A DNA stretch of 64,000 nt from Paenibacillus humicola (GTDB lineage: Bacteria; Bacillota; Bacilli; Paenibacillales; Paenibacillaceae): assembly GCF_028826105.1 (NCBI RefSeq), contig NZ_JAQGPL010000001.1, positions 5,463,501 through 5,527,500 of the forward strand, given 5' to 3'. This document shows, piece after piece, positions 8,149-17,326 of the stretch. Within the stretch, counting starts at the first letter, position 1. Every line of letters begins with the position of its first letter. Under the pieces are notes generated by a model. That model was given only the letters and a program-made list of their open reading frames with translations. It ran no database searches and was not told the origin of the DNA. The position numbers and the translations under genes are program-made.

Positions 8149-8886
8149 TTATTCGGCTGCGAGCAGCGCGCTCGGGTTGATCGGCTTGCCGTCCTTGCGG
8201 ACTTCAAAGTGAAGATGGTTGCCCAGATCCTGCTCCAGCTCGCTCCGTCCGGCATGGGCGATCAGCGTTCCCTGCTTCACAACGTCGCCGACTTTGACCT
8301 GGAGATCCGCAAGGCTTTCATACAGCGTCACGACGCCGTCCGCATGCTTGATCTCGATGACGTTGCCGTTAAGCGGCTGCTTTTCCGCTACGACGACGGT
8401 ACCGCTCAGCGCTGCCGTGACGTCGAACGTTTTGTCGTCCGACCGGGCGAGGTCGATCCCCGTGTTCGTCATGAACGTGTTGCCCGATTGAATGAGCGCA
8501 GCCTGGCGATCCTGATCGGAAGCACTCGCGTCATAGAACGGAGCTACGACCTTCACGTCCTTCTGATTGACGACCGGCCACTGCATCGTTTCGTTGCCGC
8601 TCAACACTTCGAGCGTATCGCTCGAGGGCGTATCGGCTGCCGACGTTTGATCGCCGCCTTGACTGGTTTCCACGCCGGAAGTCGTTGTCGTCGCCGCAGG
8701 TGTCTGATCTTCTCCCCGGTAGATCCACATTAAGGTTACGATAATTGCCGCCGCGGCCATGAACGCTGCTGGCGCTGCCCATTTCTTCGACAGCATTTTT
8801 CTCCAGGCGGAAGGTTTGACGGCAGTTCCCCCCATTGCAGTTTTGGGAGATTCCTCTTGAAGCTTCGGTTTGTTTTGATCACTCAT
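8149..8886 (-). CDS. spoIIQ: Stage II sporulation protein Q-like, degenerate M23/LytM domain
   Basis: 245 residues: a cytoplasmic basic N-terminus, one membrane helix (about 36-56), a Thr/Ser-rich linker (60-95) and a LytM-like domain (about 103-240). In B. subtilis SpoIIQ is the forespore half of the SpoIIQ-SpoIIIAH channel spanning the intermembrane space. The first zinc ligand of active M23 enzymes (His in HTGID) is replaced by asparagine here (N141 in NTGID), while D145 and the HLH motif (224-226) remain. An endopeptidase is therefore unlikely to be active, as known for B. subtilis SpoIIQ. It lies between spoIID and spoIIID with a sigma-F-like promoter and its own terminator, so its identity is well supported. 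Confidence 0.9.
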   Translation of the reverse strand: MSDQNKPKLQEESPKTAMGGTAVKPSAWRKMLSKKWAAPAAFMAAAAIIVTLMWIYRGEDQTPAATTTTSGVETSQGGDQTSAADTPSSDTLEVLSGNETMQWPVVNQKDVKVVAPFYDASASDQDRQAALIQSGNTFMTNTGIDLARSDDKTFDVTAALSGTVVVAEKQPLNGNVIEIKHADGVVTLYESLADLQVKVGDVVKQGTLIAHAGRSELEQDLGNHLHFEVRKDGKPINPSALLAAE

Positions 8887-8906
8887 TGTTTGATCACCTC
8901 ACTAGC

Positions 8907-8935
8907 CATTGTTGCCAGAACCTAGCAGTTTATAC
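8907..8935 (-). promoter_or_regulatory. Candidate sigma-F promoter of spoIIQ
   Basis: Minus strand: GTATA (8931-8935), 14 bases, GGCAACAATG (8907-8916), which fits GGNNANANTR. The predicted transcript would have a leader of only about 14 bases carrying GAGGTGATC. spoIIQ is sigma-F dependent in B. subtilis. Confidence 0.6.
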
Positions 8936-9061
8936 GTGAGGGATTTAACATTTTTTAAGATTCGAAAGACGGCGGCAACGCCTTGCTGCCGGGGGTTTGG
9001 GGATCTCTCCTTTTGAGCCGCCATGCTTCGTCTGCAAGATTGGGATACGGAACCTTAGAGG

Positions 9062-10237
9062 TTAAGATAGTCCGGCAAAAGGAAGCTTCGAAACTTGCTC
9101 GAGCTCGGTACCCGAATAGTAGTGAGCCAAAATTTGCGGAGCCTTCATTCCATCGAGCGCCATGCCGTCCGCCCCCCACTGGCTCATGCCGACGCCGTGG
9201 CCGCTGCCGTAGCAGGTAATCCGGACCGTATCGCCGTCGATCTTCCAGTCGAATTCGGAGGAGGAAAGCCCGAGCTTCTCCCGCACCTCCCGGCCGCTGA
9301 GCGTTTTTCCGCCGATCTCGACCGACTTGATCCGCTTGCCCGCCGTCGTTTCCAGCACGCGCATGCCGCGCGAATCCTGTTCCGATACGCCCAGCCTGGC
9401 GCTGAAATCGCCGATGCCGAGCTCCGTCGTCGTCTTGTAGCTGGGTGAAAGGGAGACGTCCCAGGGGCTTGCCACGCTTCGGAGATACGGCAGATCGACG
9501 TTCCAATAATCCGACGCGTTCTCCGTATACCCGTTGCTGGTCGAGAAAAATGCGGCCTGGATCGGCTGTCCATGATAGGTGACGATCAGCCCCTTCGTCT
9601 CTTTCACCGCGCGGTTCAGCTTCTCCAGGTTGGCCAGCTTCGTTTCGCCCTGCCAGCGGCCGAGCAGCTCGGCAAGCGGGATATACACCTGATGCCGGGT
9701 CGTATCGGTAACCTCGGCGTCTCCGCTGCCTTCCGGCATCCCGCTCCGATCGTCATCCGCCAGCCTTCTGTATATGTAGGTCCGCGCCGCGATCGCCTGC
9801 GCCTTGAGCGCCTCAAGCTGGAAATCGACCGGCATCTCGCCGGCAATGACGCCGCGGACATAGAGCTCGATCGGCAGCTTCTCGATCCGTTTTTCCTTCG
9901 TCAAATAAACGCTGACGAACAGCCGGTCGTAATCGCTCAGCTTGCGGAGCGGGCTGTTTCCTATCATGCCTCCGGACTTGTCCGATGCAGCGGGGCCGCT
10001 TGCGGGCTTCCCGTTCGTAGCGGGTCCGTCGTCCTTTTCCGGCACGACGGGCGCCGATTCCGTCTCCACCGTCCACGCCGCCGGCTCCCGCTGATTCTCT
10101 TGCTGCCGCAGATGCGCCCGGTCCGCCGTCTTGATCGCTAGAATTGCCAGAAACCCGCAGGCAAAAAGGATCCACCACGGTCTTGTCCCAAACTTCAGCC
10201 GCCCTCCTCGTCCGCCAGTGCTCCATCGTATCCGCAT
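9062..10237 (-). CDS. spoIID: Stage II sporulation protein D (peptidoglycan lytic transglycosylase)
   Basis: 391 residues. It has an N-terminal membrane helix (about 20-36), a Pro/Glu-rich linker (45-95) and the SpoIID catalytic domain. The catalytic glutamate lies in GVIAGEMPVDFQLEALKAQA (E134), followed by the IAARTYIYRR helix. The C-terminal YGSGHGVGMSQWGADGMA segment is a family hallmark. SpoIID strips stem-peptide-free glycan during engulfment, working with SpoIIP and SpoIIM. A sigma-E-type promoter precedes it and murA lies upstream with a terminator between, so it is an independent mother-cell unit. The start is the ATG at 10237 behind GGAAGGGAG. Confidence 0.95.
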   Translation of the reverse strand: MRIRWSTGGRGGRLKFGTRPWWILFACGFLAILAIKTADRAHLRQQENQREPAAWTVETESAPVVPEKDDGPATNGKPASGPAASDKSGGMIGNSPLRKLSDYDRLFVSVYLTKEKRIEKLPIELYVRGVIAGEMPVDFQLEALKAQAIAARTYIYRRLADDDRSGMPEGSGDAEVTDTTRHQVYIPLAELLGRWQGETKLANLEKLNRAVKETKGLIVTYHGQPIQAAFFSTSNGYTENASDYWNVDLPYLRSVASPWDVSLSPSYKTTTELGIGDFSARLGVSEQDSRGMRVLETTAGKRIKSVEIGGKTLSGREVREKLGLSSSEFDWKIDGDTVRITCYGSGHGVGMSQWGADGMALDGMKAPQILAHYYSGTELEQVSKLPFAGLS

Positions 10238-10299
10238 CGTGCCGGGCTCCCTTCCGCTTCGAAACGATTCTTCTATCTCTTAAGCTTGCGTCCTGCTAC

Positions 10300-10329
10300 A
10301 GTCTATGAGCGGAAATGATAGGATATGCC
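10300..10329 (-). promoter_or_regulatory. Candidate sigma-E promoter of spoIID
   Basis: Minus strand: GGCATATC (10322-10329), 14 bases, CATAGACT (10300-10307), matching the sigma-E -35 and -10 patterns with standard spacing. It lies directly after the murA terminator. Confidence 0.55.
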
Positions 10330-10341
10330 CCCGAGTTAACG

Positions 10342-10382
10342 CAAAAACACCCTGTTTTCGCGCTTCCGGCGAAAACAGGGTG
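10342..10382 (-). terminator. Rho-independent terminator of murA
   Basis: CACCCTGTTTTCGC (10348-10361) pairs perfectly with GCGAAAACAGGGTG (10369-10382); the minus-strand RNA then continues TTTTTGC. Fourteen base pairs, loop of seven. Confidence 0.95.
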
Positions 10383-10409
10383 CTGACTTTCAGCCGCGTG
10401 AAGGTCTCG

Positions 10410-11825
10410 TTAAGCCCACGTCGGCTGCGGTTTGATTCGGGTTAATTCTTTGTCGCGTCTTTGCACGGGCTCGGCCGGTTCGACGGATACGGCCATCACC
10501 GGCTCCAAGCGGCCGGAATAAGGCTGCTCGCGCGTTTCCTCCATGTGCGCCGCCTCGGACGCTTCCGGGTCGTCGATCCGCCTAATGCTTGCGCCGAGCG
10601 CTGCCAGCTTTCCGGCAAGATCTACATAGCCGCGGTCGACATGGTGCACGCCCGTAATTTCGGTTTCGCCGTCGGCGCACAGCGCCGCGCAGACGAGTGC
10701 CGCTCCCGCGCGGAGGTCGGTGGCGCACACCTTCGCCCCGGCCAGCGGAATGCCGCCGCTGATGATGGCCGTCCGGCCTTCGACTTTGATTTGGCCGCTC
10801 ATTTTCGTGAATTCCTCGACATGCATGAAACGATTCTCGAACACCGTCTCCGTCACGACGCTCGTGCCGTCCGAAACCATGAGCAGCGCCATCATCTGCG
10901 ACTGCATATCGGTCGGAAAGCCGGGATAAGGCAGCGTTTTGACGTCAACCGCCTTGAGACGTCCCGGCGCCTGAACGCGCAGGCCGTTATCCGTCTCCGC
11001 AATGTCGACGCCCATCTCCTGAAGCTTGGAAATCACCGGCGCCAGATGGTCGGCAATGGCGCCTTCGATATGAACGTCTCCGCCCGTAATGGCGGCCGCG
11101 ATCATGTAAGTACCCGCTTCAACGCGGTCTGGAATAACCGTATGTGAAACGCCGACAAGACGGTCGACGCCTTCAATTCGTATGATACCGGTGCCCGCCC
11201 CGCGCACCTTGGCGCCCATGGCGTTCAAATAATTGGCCAGATCGACGATTTCCGGCTCCTTGGCGGCATTCTCGATGGTCGTCGTTCCGTCCGCGAGTGC
11301 GGCGGCCATCATGATGTTTTCGGTAGCGCCGACGCTGGCCACGTCCAAATAAATTTTGGCGCCTCTCAGCCGCCCGGGTGTCGCCGCTTCGATAAATCCC
11401 TGCCCGAGCATAATTTCCGCGCCCATCGCTTCAAAGCCCTTCAAATGCTGATCGATCGGACGCGTGCCGATCGCGCAGCCGCCCGGAAGCGATATTCTCG
11501 CCCTGCCGATCCGGGCAAGCAGCGGTCCCATCACGAGAAAGGACGCTCTCATTTTGCGCACCAGTTCGTACGGCGCTTCATATGATGTCAATTGCCGCGC
11601 GGAGACGCGCATTGTCTCGCCGTTACGGGCGGTTTCTCCCCCCAATGCGGCCAGCACCTGTTGGATCGTAATGACATCGTCAAGAAGGGGGACATCGGAT
11701 ATGACGCTTTCTCCTTCTTCAGCAAGTAACGAGGCCGCAAGTATCGGAAGCACGGCGTTTTTGGCGCCGCTGACACGTACGTTTCCGGATAGTCGCTGGC
11801 CGCCGCGGACGATTATTTTGCTCAT
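10410..11825 (-). CDS. murA: UDP-N-acetylglucosamine 1-carboxyvinyltransferase
   Basis: 471 residues. It catalyses the first committed step of peptidoglycan synthesis, adding enolpyruvate from PEP to UDP-GlcNAc. The catalytic loop [14 protein letters not shown] carries the PEP-attacking, fosfomycin-binding cysteine (C117), and K22 lies in SGAKNAVLP. The enzyme core ends near residue 420; about 50 extra residues follow, rich in Glu, Arg and Pro and without hydrophobic segments. This is an unusual tail for MurA. Firmicutes usually carry two MurA paralogues; the position next to spoIID matches murAA of B. subtilis. Confidence 0.95.
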   Translation of the reverse strand: MSKIIVRGGQRLSGNVRVSGAKNAVLPILAASLLAEEGESVISDVPLLDDVITIQQVLAALGGETARNGETMRVSARQLTSYEAPYELVRKMRASFLVMGPLLARIGRARISLPGGCAIGTRPIDQHLKGFEAMGAEIMLGQGFIEAATPGRLRGAKIYLDVASVGATENIMMAAALADGTTTIENAAKEPEIVDLANYLNAMGAKVRGAGTGIIRIEGVDRLVGVSHTVIPDRVEAGTYMIAAAITGGDVHIEGAIADHLAPVISKLQEMGVDIAETDNGLRVQAPGRLKAVDVKTLPYPGFPTDMQSQMMALLMVSDGTSVVTETVFENRFMHVEEFTKMSGQIKVEGRTAIISGGIPLAGAKVCATDLRAGAALVCAALCADGETEITGVHHVDRGYVDLAGKLAALGASIRRIDDPEASEAAHMEETREQPYSGRLEPVMAVSVEPAEPVQRRDKELTRIKPQPTWA

Positions 11826-11958
11826 CTTCAGGTTCCCTCCGCGCGCAGTGGATTCTTTGGATTCATTAAAATATAGTTCGATGTGCCCTTGTCCGCCGGC
11901 ATTGGATCATGTTACTGTCCGATGCAAAATATGGAACTAAAGTCGACACCCAAATTTC

Positions 11959-11988
11959 ATCATATCACCTGGTAACATTAATCGACAA
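11959..11988 (-). promoter_or_regulatory. Candidate sigma-A promoter of murA
   Basis: Minus strand: TTGTCG (11983-11988), 18 bases, TATGAT (11959-11964). The rest of the AT-rich 265-base spacer between the DUF1146 gene and murA shows no other gene-like feature. Confidence 0.5.
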
Positions 11989-12090
11989 GCGTTATTTTCT
12001 TCCTGTCGAAAACACACATTTTATAACATTCGTGCCCGGTCGTTCATTTGGTACCGTACTATTACCCATTGTTTACATGTTTGTTCGTTG

Positions 12091-12342
12091 TTATTCGACA
12101 AGCCCCTTCAGCAGGTTTGACCAGTTCCAGTAATCGATCAGAAACCCGGCGAACAGATGCCCGACGATAACGGCCAGCATCACCTGCAGCAGCTTGGCGG
12201 GCAAACTGCGGGGCCGGCGGAAAAACACGTCGAGCTTCACCTCCTGAAGGATGTAATAAGCCAGCAGTATGGACAGCAGCTCGATGACGATCGAACCGAG
12301 GGCGTTCATGGCGGCGGCGTGGGCCGCCTGATCGATTCCCAT
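12091..12342 (-). CDS. DUF1146 family small membrane protein (YwzB-like)
   Basis: 83 residues from the ATG at 12342, behind AGAAGGAGG. There are two hydrophobic helices (about 12-33 and 49-68) separated by a basic loop FFRRPRSLPAKLLQ, ending in a tryptophan-containing amphipathic tail. This matches the DUF1146 family, found close to murA in Bacillales. Function unknown. It begins 16 bases after the subtilase stop codon, so the two are likely co-transcribed. Confidence 0.75.
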   Translation of the reverse strand: MGIDQAAHAAAMNALGSIVIELLSILLAYYILQEVKLDVFFRRPRSLPAKLLQVMLAVIVGHLFAGFLIDYWNWSNLLKGLVE

Positions 12343-12358
12343 CTTGTTTTTCCTCCTT

Positions 12359-15300
12359 CTATCGGCCTGCATTCAGCGCCCGCAGCAGGGCGGAAGCGAA
12401 TTCCGCGCGGCTGGCGTCCTGCCCCGGCAGGAAAAGGGAATTCGGATATCCGCCGGCAATCCCTTTCTCCTTGAGCAAGGCGATGGCGGGAGCCGACCAG
12501 CGCGCTGCGGGCACATCCCTGTAGGGCGATGCGGCAGGCCTCCCTAAGCTGAGCCCAAGCGCCCGAGCGAGCAGATTCGCCATTTCTTCCCGCGTCAGGC
12601 CCTGGTCCGGCCGGAAAGAGCCGTCCGGATAACCGGCCATATAGCGGGCCTGAACCGCTCTGGTGATCGCACGGTATCCCCAGTGACCGGGAGAGACGTC
12701 GCTGAAGCGCACGGTGCCGTCCGCCTCCGGCTCAAAGGCTTTCACCAACATCGCGGACGCTTCGGCGCGCGTAATGCCGCGATCCGGATTAAAGCGGTAG
12801 CTGCCGCCGCCGCTTACGATGCCCCTGCCGGCGAGTTCCGCAATCGGCGCCTCCGCCCAGTGACCGCCGATATCCAGGAAGCCGGCGACGAGCGGCTCGA
12901 GACCGATGCGCAGCCGGTACATCATTTTATCGAACGGAGCGTCCGATGTCAGCTTCGCATAATAGACGCCCGCATCCAGCAGCTGCTCGCCCGCGATCTC
13001 GCCGCTGCCGGGCGAAGATTGAAATGCGGCAACCGGCTTTCCGGTTTTGTCCAGCAATTCCGCCTTCATCGCGATTCCCTGCGGAATGCCGGATACCTTC
13101 ACCGTTACACCGCTTTTCTCCGTCACCCTAAACTGATACCAGTCGGAATCGTCCTTGGTGCCGATGACGCCGGAGTAAACAGAGCCCGGATTCAAGTCCG
13201 TCGCCTCGTATGCGCGATTGTTGGGCTCGTTGGGATCGGTATATTTTGTCCGGTAATCGAGCTTGAAATGATATTCTCCGATGACCGGCTCGGCATTTGC
13301 CGACGCTGCGTTGCGGACTTCAAAATAATACGTTCCCGGCGTCACGCTGATCATCGGCGACACCTCGGTTTCTCCCTCGCCGCCGCTGTCGATGTCCTCC
13401 TGCGGCGTTCCCGCATGCTGAATCGTTATCGCGGGGTCGATGCGCGCCGTGTCCGTCGTAACCGTCAGCTGAACGGTGCCCCCGTTCACGAAACGGACGG
13501 CGAACCAGTCCTCATCGCCCTTTTTGCTGAAATTACCCGTTACCGTCTGGCTGACCGGGCTCAGCGAGTAGGCTTCGTATGGTTTATCGTTGTTCTCGTA
13601 CGGATCCGCAGCCATGGTAAAGCTTGACGTAAGCAGGACCGGCATCACCGTTTTGACCTGACGGTCGTAAAAGCGAAGCTGCAGATCGTTGCGGCCCTTT
13701 TTGACGTGCCATTCCACGGTTCCGCTGCTCAGCTTCACCGTTTTCGGGACGCCGGACGCCTGCCCGTCCGAATAAAGCGACAGCTGAACCGGCGGCATGC
13801 TGTCGTTTCCCGGTACGAGTCCCTGAAATTTCAGCGACAACACGCCGTCGAACGGAGCGTTCAAGCGGAACCAGTCCGTGTCCGCTCCCCCGGTGAGCTG
13901 GGCGGCGATTTCGCTGCCGAGCGGAAAAAGCTTGCCGGCGCTCCGCGTGTCGTCCGGCTCGAAGCCGTCCGGCTTCAGCGCCTGCTTCACCGCCCGGTCG
14001 ATACGGAGCAGCCCGTAGCCGCTCGCCTCGTCGAAGCCCGGGCTTCCGATGTCCTGGGCGCTTTGGCGGAGCAGTGCGCGCACCTGGTAGGGCTTGTAGC
14101 CGGGATGAACGGCCCAGACGAGCGCCGCCGCCGCCGCAGCCTGCGGGGCTGACATCGACGTGCCTTCGTCGGTCTTGTAACCGCCTCCGACCGCCGTCGT
14201 ATAGACGGTCCACGGGGCGACCAGATCGAGCTCCGGGCCTTTGTTCGAGCGCGGCTCCGGTTTGTCGCCGGGTGTCGCTCCGCCGACCGCCAGTACCGTC
14301 GGGTAAGCGGCGGGGTATTTCACATCCGCCTTCGCGCCAAGCGACTCTCCGTCGTTGCCGCAGGCGGCGACAAGCAGCACGCCCTTCGACTCGGCATAAT
14401 CGGCAATATCCGCCAAATAAGCGGAATAGCGGTACAGGCCTACCGAAAGGACCACGATTTTGGCGCCGTTCTTGACGGCGTACAGGATCGCTTCTCCAAG
14501 CCGCTCCTCATCGCCGAAGCCTTCCGCGTCGAGCGCTTTGACGGGCATGATTTTGGCCCGCCACAGGATGCCGGCGACTCCGGCCTTGTTGTTGCCTGCG
14601 GCGGCCAGCACTCCCGCGACCTCCGTGCCGTGGCCGTTATCGTCGTTCGGCGGCGTGCCCGGTTCGACCAGATTGGTGCCCGCGACCAGATTGTCTTTCA
14701 GGTCGGGGTGATCGAGGTCGACGCCGGTATCGACCAGCGCGATCGTGAGCTGCGTCTGGCCGTTCACGGTCGCCCAGGCTTCTTTGGCGCCGATCTGATC
14801 CAGATACCGCTGCTTGGGCAGTGCGGGATCGTTTGCCGCCGGCGCCGCGAGCACAGCCACCCGGCTGTTCGGCTGAACGTATTCGACGCCCGGCGTTTTG
14901 CGCAGCCGGGACAGCCAGGCGGCCGTGTCCGTCTCCTGCGGGCCGGGGCGGACGACGTCGACGGCTCCATCAGGAAGCGCGAGCCGGCGAAGCACGCGCG
15001 TTCCGGCAAGGGGCCCGGCTTTCGAGGCGCCGCGCCATTTGACAAGCCAGCCGGCCGGCTTCGCCGTGTCATCCGGCGGCGCGGCTGCCCGAGCCGCGGA
15101 CGGCGCGCCTGCCGCGGTCTGCCCGGGCCGGGAATCGTGCGGCGCCGGGGAGCTCCCGGCGCCGCCATGCCCGAGCCGGGCCGCGCGCGCCTCTTGCCCC
15201 GCCGCCGATGCTCCCTGCGGCGGGGCGGGCTTCACGGCGGCCGCATCCTCCGCCGCCGGCGCAGCCTGCGATAACGCCGCATCTCGGCCGGCGGCATGCA

Positions 15301-15505
15301 TCGCAGGCGAGGCTTGTGCGGCAAAGGCGCCCCACAGCAGCAGCGCTGCCAGCGAGCTCTTTGCCGTAAGGTACGCCGCGCGTCTCCGTGCCGCTCGACT
15401 GCGCTTCTTTTCTCCTGCACGGCTTTGCGTTCCGCCCGAAGCGGACGCTTCATCCGGTGCGTATATGTAGTTGTCGTTTGGCGGGGTTTGCGATTCGTTC
15501 ATCAT
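12359..15505 (-). CDS. Cell-surface subtilisin-like serine protease with PPC-like and SLH domains
   Basis: 1048 residues. It has a basic N-terminus with a hydrophobic export segment (about 46-66), then an Ala/Pro/Gly-rich region (66-150). A propeptide-like domain follows (150-220), then a peptidase S8 domain (about 235-510) with the triad D259 in VDTGVD, H292 in NGHGTEVAG and S450 in GTSMSAP, and oxyanion N384. Three beta-rich repeats carry DTDWFRL, DEDWFAV and DSDWYQF motifs, as in bacterial pre-peptidase C-terminal domains. Three SLH repeats end the protein (from about 870), for anchoring to pyruvylated wall polymer. The N-terminus has twin arginines but no clear Tat motif. The ribosome site AAAGGCAG is weak. 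Substrate unknown. It separates nuoN from the DUF1146 gene. Confidence 0.9.
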   Translation of the reverse strand: MMNESQTPPNDNYIYAPDEASASGGTQSRAGEKKRSRAARRRAAYLTAKSSLAALLLWGAFAAQASPAMHAAGRDAALSQAAPAAEDAAAVKPAPPQGASAAGQEARAARLGHGGAGSSPAPHDSRPGQTAAGAPSAARAAAPPDDTAKPAGWLVKWRGASKAGPLAGTRVLRRLALPDGAVDVVRPGPQETDTAAWLSRLRKTPGVEYVQPNSRVAVLAAPAANDPALPKQRYLDQIGAKEAWATVNGQTQLTIALVDTGVDLDHPDLKDNLVAGTNLVEPGTPPNDDNGHGTEVAGVLAAAGNNKAGVAGILWRAKIMPVKALDAEGFGDEERLGEAILYAVKNGAKIVVLSVGLYRYSAYLADIADYAESKGVLLVAACGNDGESLGAKADVKYPAAYPTVLAVGGATPGDKPEPRSNKGPELDLVAPWTVYTTAVGGGYKTDEGTSMSAPQAAAAAALVWAVHPGYKPYQVRALLRQSAQDIGSPGFDEASGYGLLRIDRAVKQALKPDGFEPDDTRSAGKLFPLGSEIAAQLTGGADTDWFRLNAPFDGVLSLKFQGLVPGNDSMPPVQLSLYSDGQASGVPKTVKLSSGTVEWHVKKGRNDLQLRFYDRQVKTVMPVLLTSSFTMAADPYENNDKPYEAYSLSPVSQTVTGNFSKKGDEDWFAVRFVNGGTVQLTVTTDTARIDPAITIQHAGTPQEDIDSGGEGETEVSPMISVTPGTYYFEVRNAASANAEPVIGEYHFKLDYRTKYTDPNEPNNRAYEATDLNPGSVYSGVIGTKDDSDWYQFRVTEKSGVTVKVSGIPQGIAMKAELLDKTGKPVAAFQSSPGSGEIAGEQLLDAGVYYAKLTSDAPFDKMMYRLRIGLEPLVAGFLDIGGHWAEAPIAELAGRGIVSGGGSYRFNPDRGITRAEASAMLVKAFEPEADGTVRFSDVSPGHWGYRAITRAVQARYMAGYPDGSFRPDQGLTREEMANLLARALGLSLGRPAASPYRDVPAARWSAPAIALLKEKGIAGGYPNSLFLPGQDASRAEFASALLRALNAGR

Positions 15506-15723
15506 ATTCTGCCTTTAACCTTGCAAAATTGGTTATGAAACGATTCGCGTTCGCCCTGCCGTTTTCCTTGTGGCAAATTATTTAAATCTTCCTAAAGCGC
15601 TCGACGACACCCTGCCGCAGCTGCCCCCCGTTCCGTCCCGATGCTCTTTCATCGTCATTCACCGATTCTTATGCGGCCCCCCGGCACTTTCATGCCTAAA
15701 TTCCAACGGGGCGAAAGTCGATG

Positions 15724-15764
15724 AAAAAAAGGCCCCGATCTGCAGCAATCGAGACCGGGACCTT
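15724..15764 (-). terminator. Rho-independent terminator of the nuo operon
   Basis: AAGGCCCCGATCT (15729-15741) pairs with AGACCGGGACCTT (15752-15764) with two G-U pairs; the minus-strand RNA ends in seven T residues (15724-15730). It follows the nuoN stop by about 15 bases. The remaining spacer up to the subtilase start (15506-15723) holds nothing I can identify. Confidence 0.88.
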
Positions 15765-15778
15765 AGGAAACATTCGGC

Positions 15779-17323
15779 TTAAGAACGCGTCACAAACAGA
15801 TCGTTGATGACCGAGAAATGCGCGTTTACCCAATCGAGCAGCGGGCTCGGAACGACGCCGAGCGCAACCGTCAGCAGCGCGCACAGCCAGATGACGACAC
15901 CGGTCGTAACCGGAATGTGCACGTCGCCTTCGTCTGTCGTGGAACGCATGAACATTTGCCGCACCAAACCGAAGTAGAAATAATACGTGATGACGCTTGT
16001 TCCCGCCATGACGGCGACGATCCAATACAACCGCGACTGCGCGGCGCCGAGCAAAATGAACAGCTTCCCGAAAAAGCCGCCCGTCACCGGCAGCCCCGCC
16101 AGCGACAGGACGAAGACGACCATGGCGGCCGCGGTCCACGGCGCGCGGTAATACAGACCGGCGAGCCCTTTCAAATCGGAATGGCCGCTCGTCCGCTCCA
16201 CCGCCGCATAGACGGCAAATACGCCGACGTTCATCAGCACATACGCCGTCAGGTAAAAAATAAATTCCCCGAAGTTGGCCGCATGCAAACCTTTGAACGA
16301 CATGCCGAGCGGCACGAGCAGGTAACCGGCGTTCGCCACGCCGGACAGCGCAAGCATCCGTTTCAGGTTGCGCTGCCGAAGCGCGGCCGTCGAACCGATG
16401 ATCATCGCGGCCGCCGCCACGATCAGGAGCGTCAGAAAAATGTCGCTGCCGATCGGGGCATTGTCAGCCGAAGCGCCGGTCGCCGCGTTATACAGGATCC
16501 GAAACAGAATCGCGAACGCGGCGCCTTTGGAGACGACTGCAAGAAACGCGGTGACCGGCGTCGGCGCGCCCTGGTAGACATCCGGCGCCCAGACGTGGAA
16601 CGGCGCGGCCGCGATTTTGATGCCGAAGCCCGCGATGAGCATGAAAAACGCCACGTACAGCAGCGCCTTGAAATCGCCCGCGTGCTGCTGCACGCCCGTC
16701 GCGATATCGCCGAGGTTCGTCGCGCCGGTCAGGCCGTACAGGTACGACATGCCGAACAGAACGAGTGCGGACGAGATTCCGCCTGTCACGACGTATTTGA
16801 AGGCGGCCTCCGCCGACTCCACGGCGTATTTGCGGACGCCGACAAGAACGTAGGTCGTAATGCTGAGCAGTTCCAGGCCGACGAACAGGGTGACGAGATC
16901 GCCGGAGGACGCCATGACCATCGCGCCGACGACCGCGGGCAGCAGCAGGTAGTAGAACTCGCCTTTCTCCGGGATGTCCTCCCGCTTCACCGTTCCGAGA
17001 CTCATCAGCACGATGAGCGCCGTCGCGGACAGGAAGACGATTTTCAGCATGCTCGAGAAATCGTCGATCCGGTAGCTGTCGGCCAGCAGCCGGATCGGCT
17101 GACCGCCGGCTCCCGCATTCATGTCCAGCAGCCGCCAAATGACGACGCCGAGCGAAGCAAGCAGTCCGGCCAGCGTCAGCCAGCCGATCACCGATCGGTC
17201 GGATCTCTTGGGCAGTGCCAGGTCGACCAGCGCCAGTACGATCGCGAGCGCGATCAGAATCCATTCCGGGGCGAGATAGGCCGCATCGCTCCATGTAAAC
17301 GAATGAAGCTCATTCAAATTCAT
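15779..17323 (-). CDS. nuoN: NADH-quinone oxidoreductase subunit N
   Basis: 514 residues, about 14 membrane helices. It is one of three antiporter-like proton-pumping subunits of complex I. The conserved lysine/glutamate half-channel elements are seen, for example AAPFHVWAPDVYQGAPTPVT and the RNLKRMLALSGVANAGYL stretch, typical of the proton_antipo_M domain. Last gene of the nuoABCDHIJKLMN operon: it starts three bases after the nuoM stop and is followed by a terminator. Confidence 0.95.
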   Translation of the reverse strand: MNLNELHSFTWSDAAYLAPEWILIALAIVLALVDLALPKRSDRSVIGWLTLAGLLASLGVVIWRLLDMNAGAGGQPIRLLADSYRIDDFSSMLKIVFLSATALIVLMSLGTVKREDIPEKGEFYYLLLPAVVGAMVMASSGDLVTLFVGLELLSITTYVLVGVRKYAVESAEAAFKYVVTGGISSALVLFGMSYLYGLTGATNLGDIATGVQQHAGDFKALLYVAFFMLIAGFGIKIAAAPFHVWAPDVYQGAPTPVTAFLAVVSKGAAFAILFRILYNAATGASADNAPIGSDIFLTLLIVAAAAMIIGSTAALRQRNLKRMLALSGVANAGYLLVPLGMSFKGLHAANFGEFIFYLTAYVLMNVGVFAVYAAVERTSGHSDLKGLAGLYYRAPWTAAAMVVFVLSLAGLPVTGGFFGKLFILLGAAQSRLYWIVAVMAGTSVITYYFYFGLVRQMFMRSTTDEGDVHIPVTTGVVIWLCALLTVALGVVPSPLLDWVNAHFSVINDLFVTRS

Positions 17324-17326
17324 CGT

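Noticed and set aside
8955..9506. Minus-strand frame of 183 codons overlapping spoIID
   Set aside because: Out-of-frame shadow of spoIID; Arg/Gly-rich composition typical of a wrong frame.
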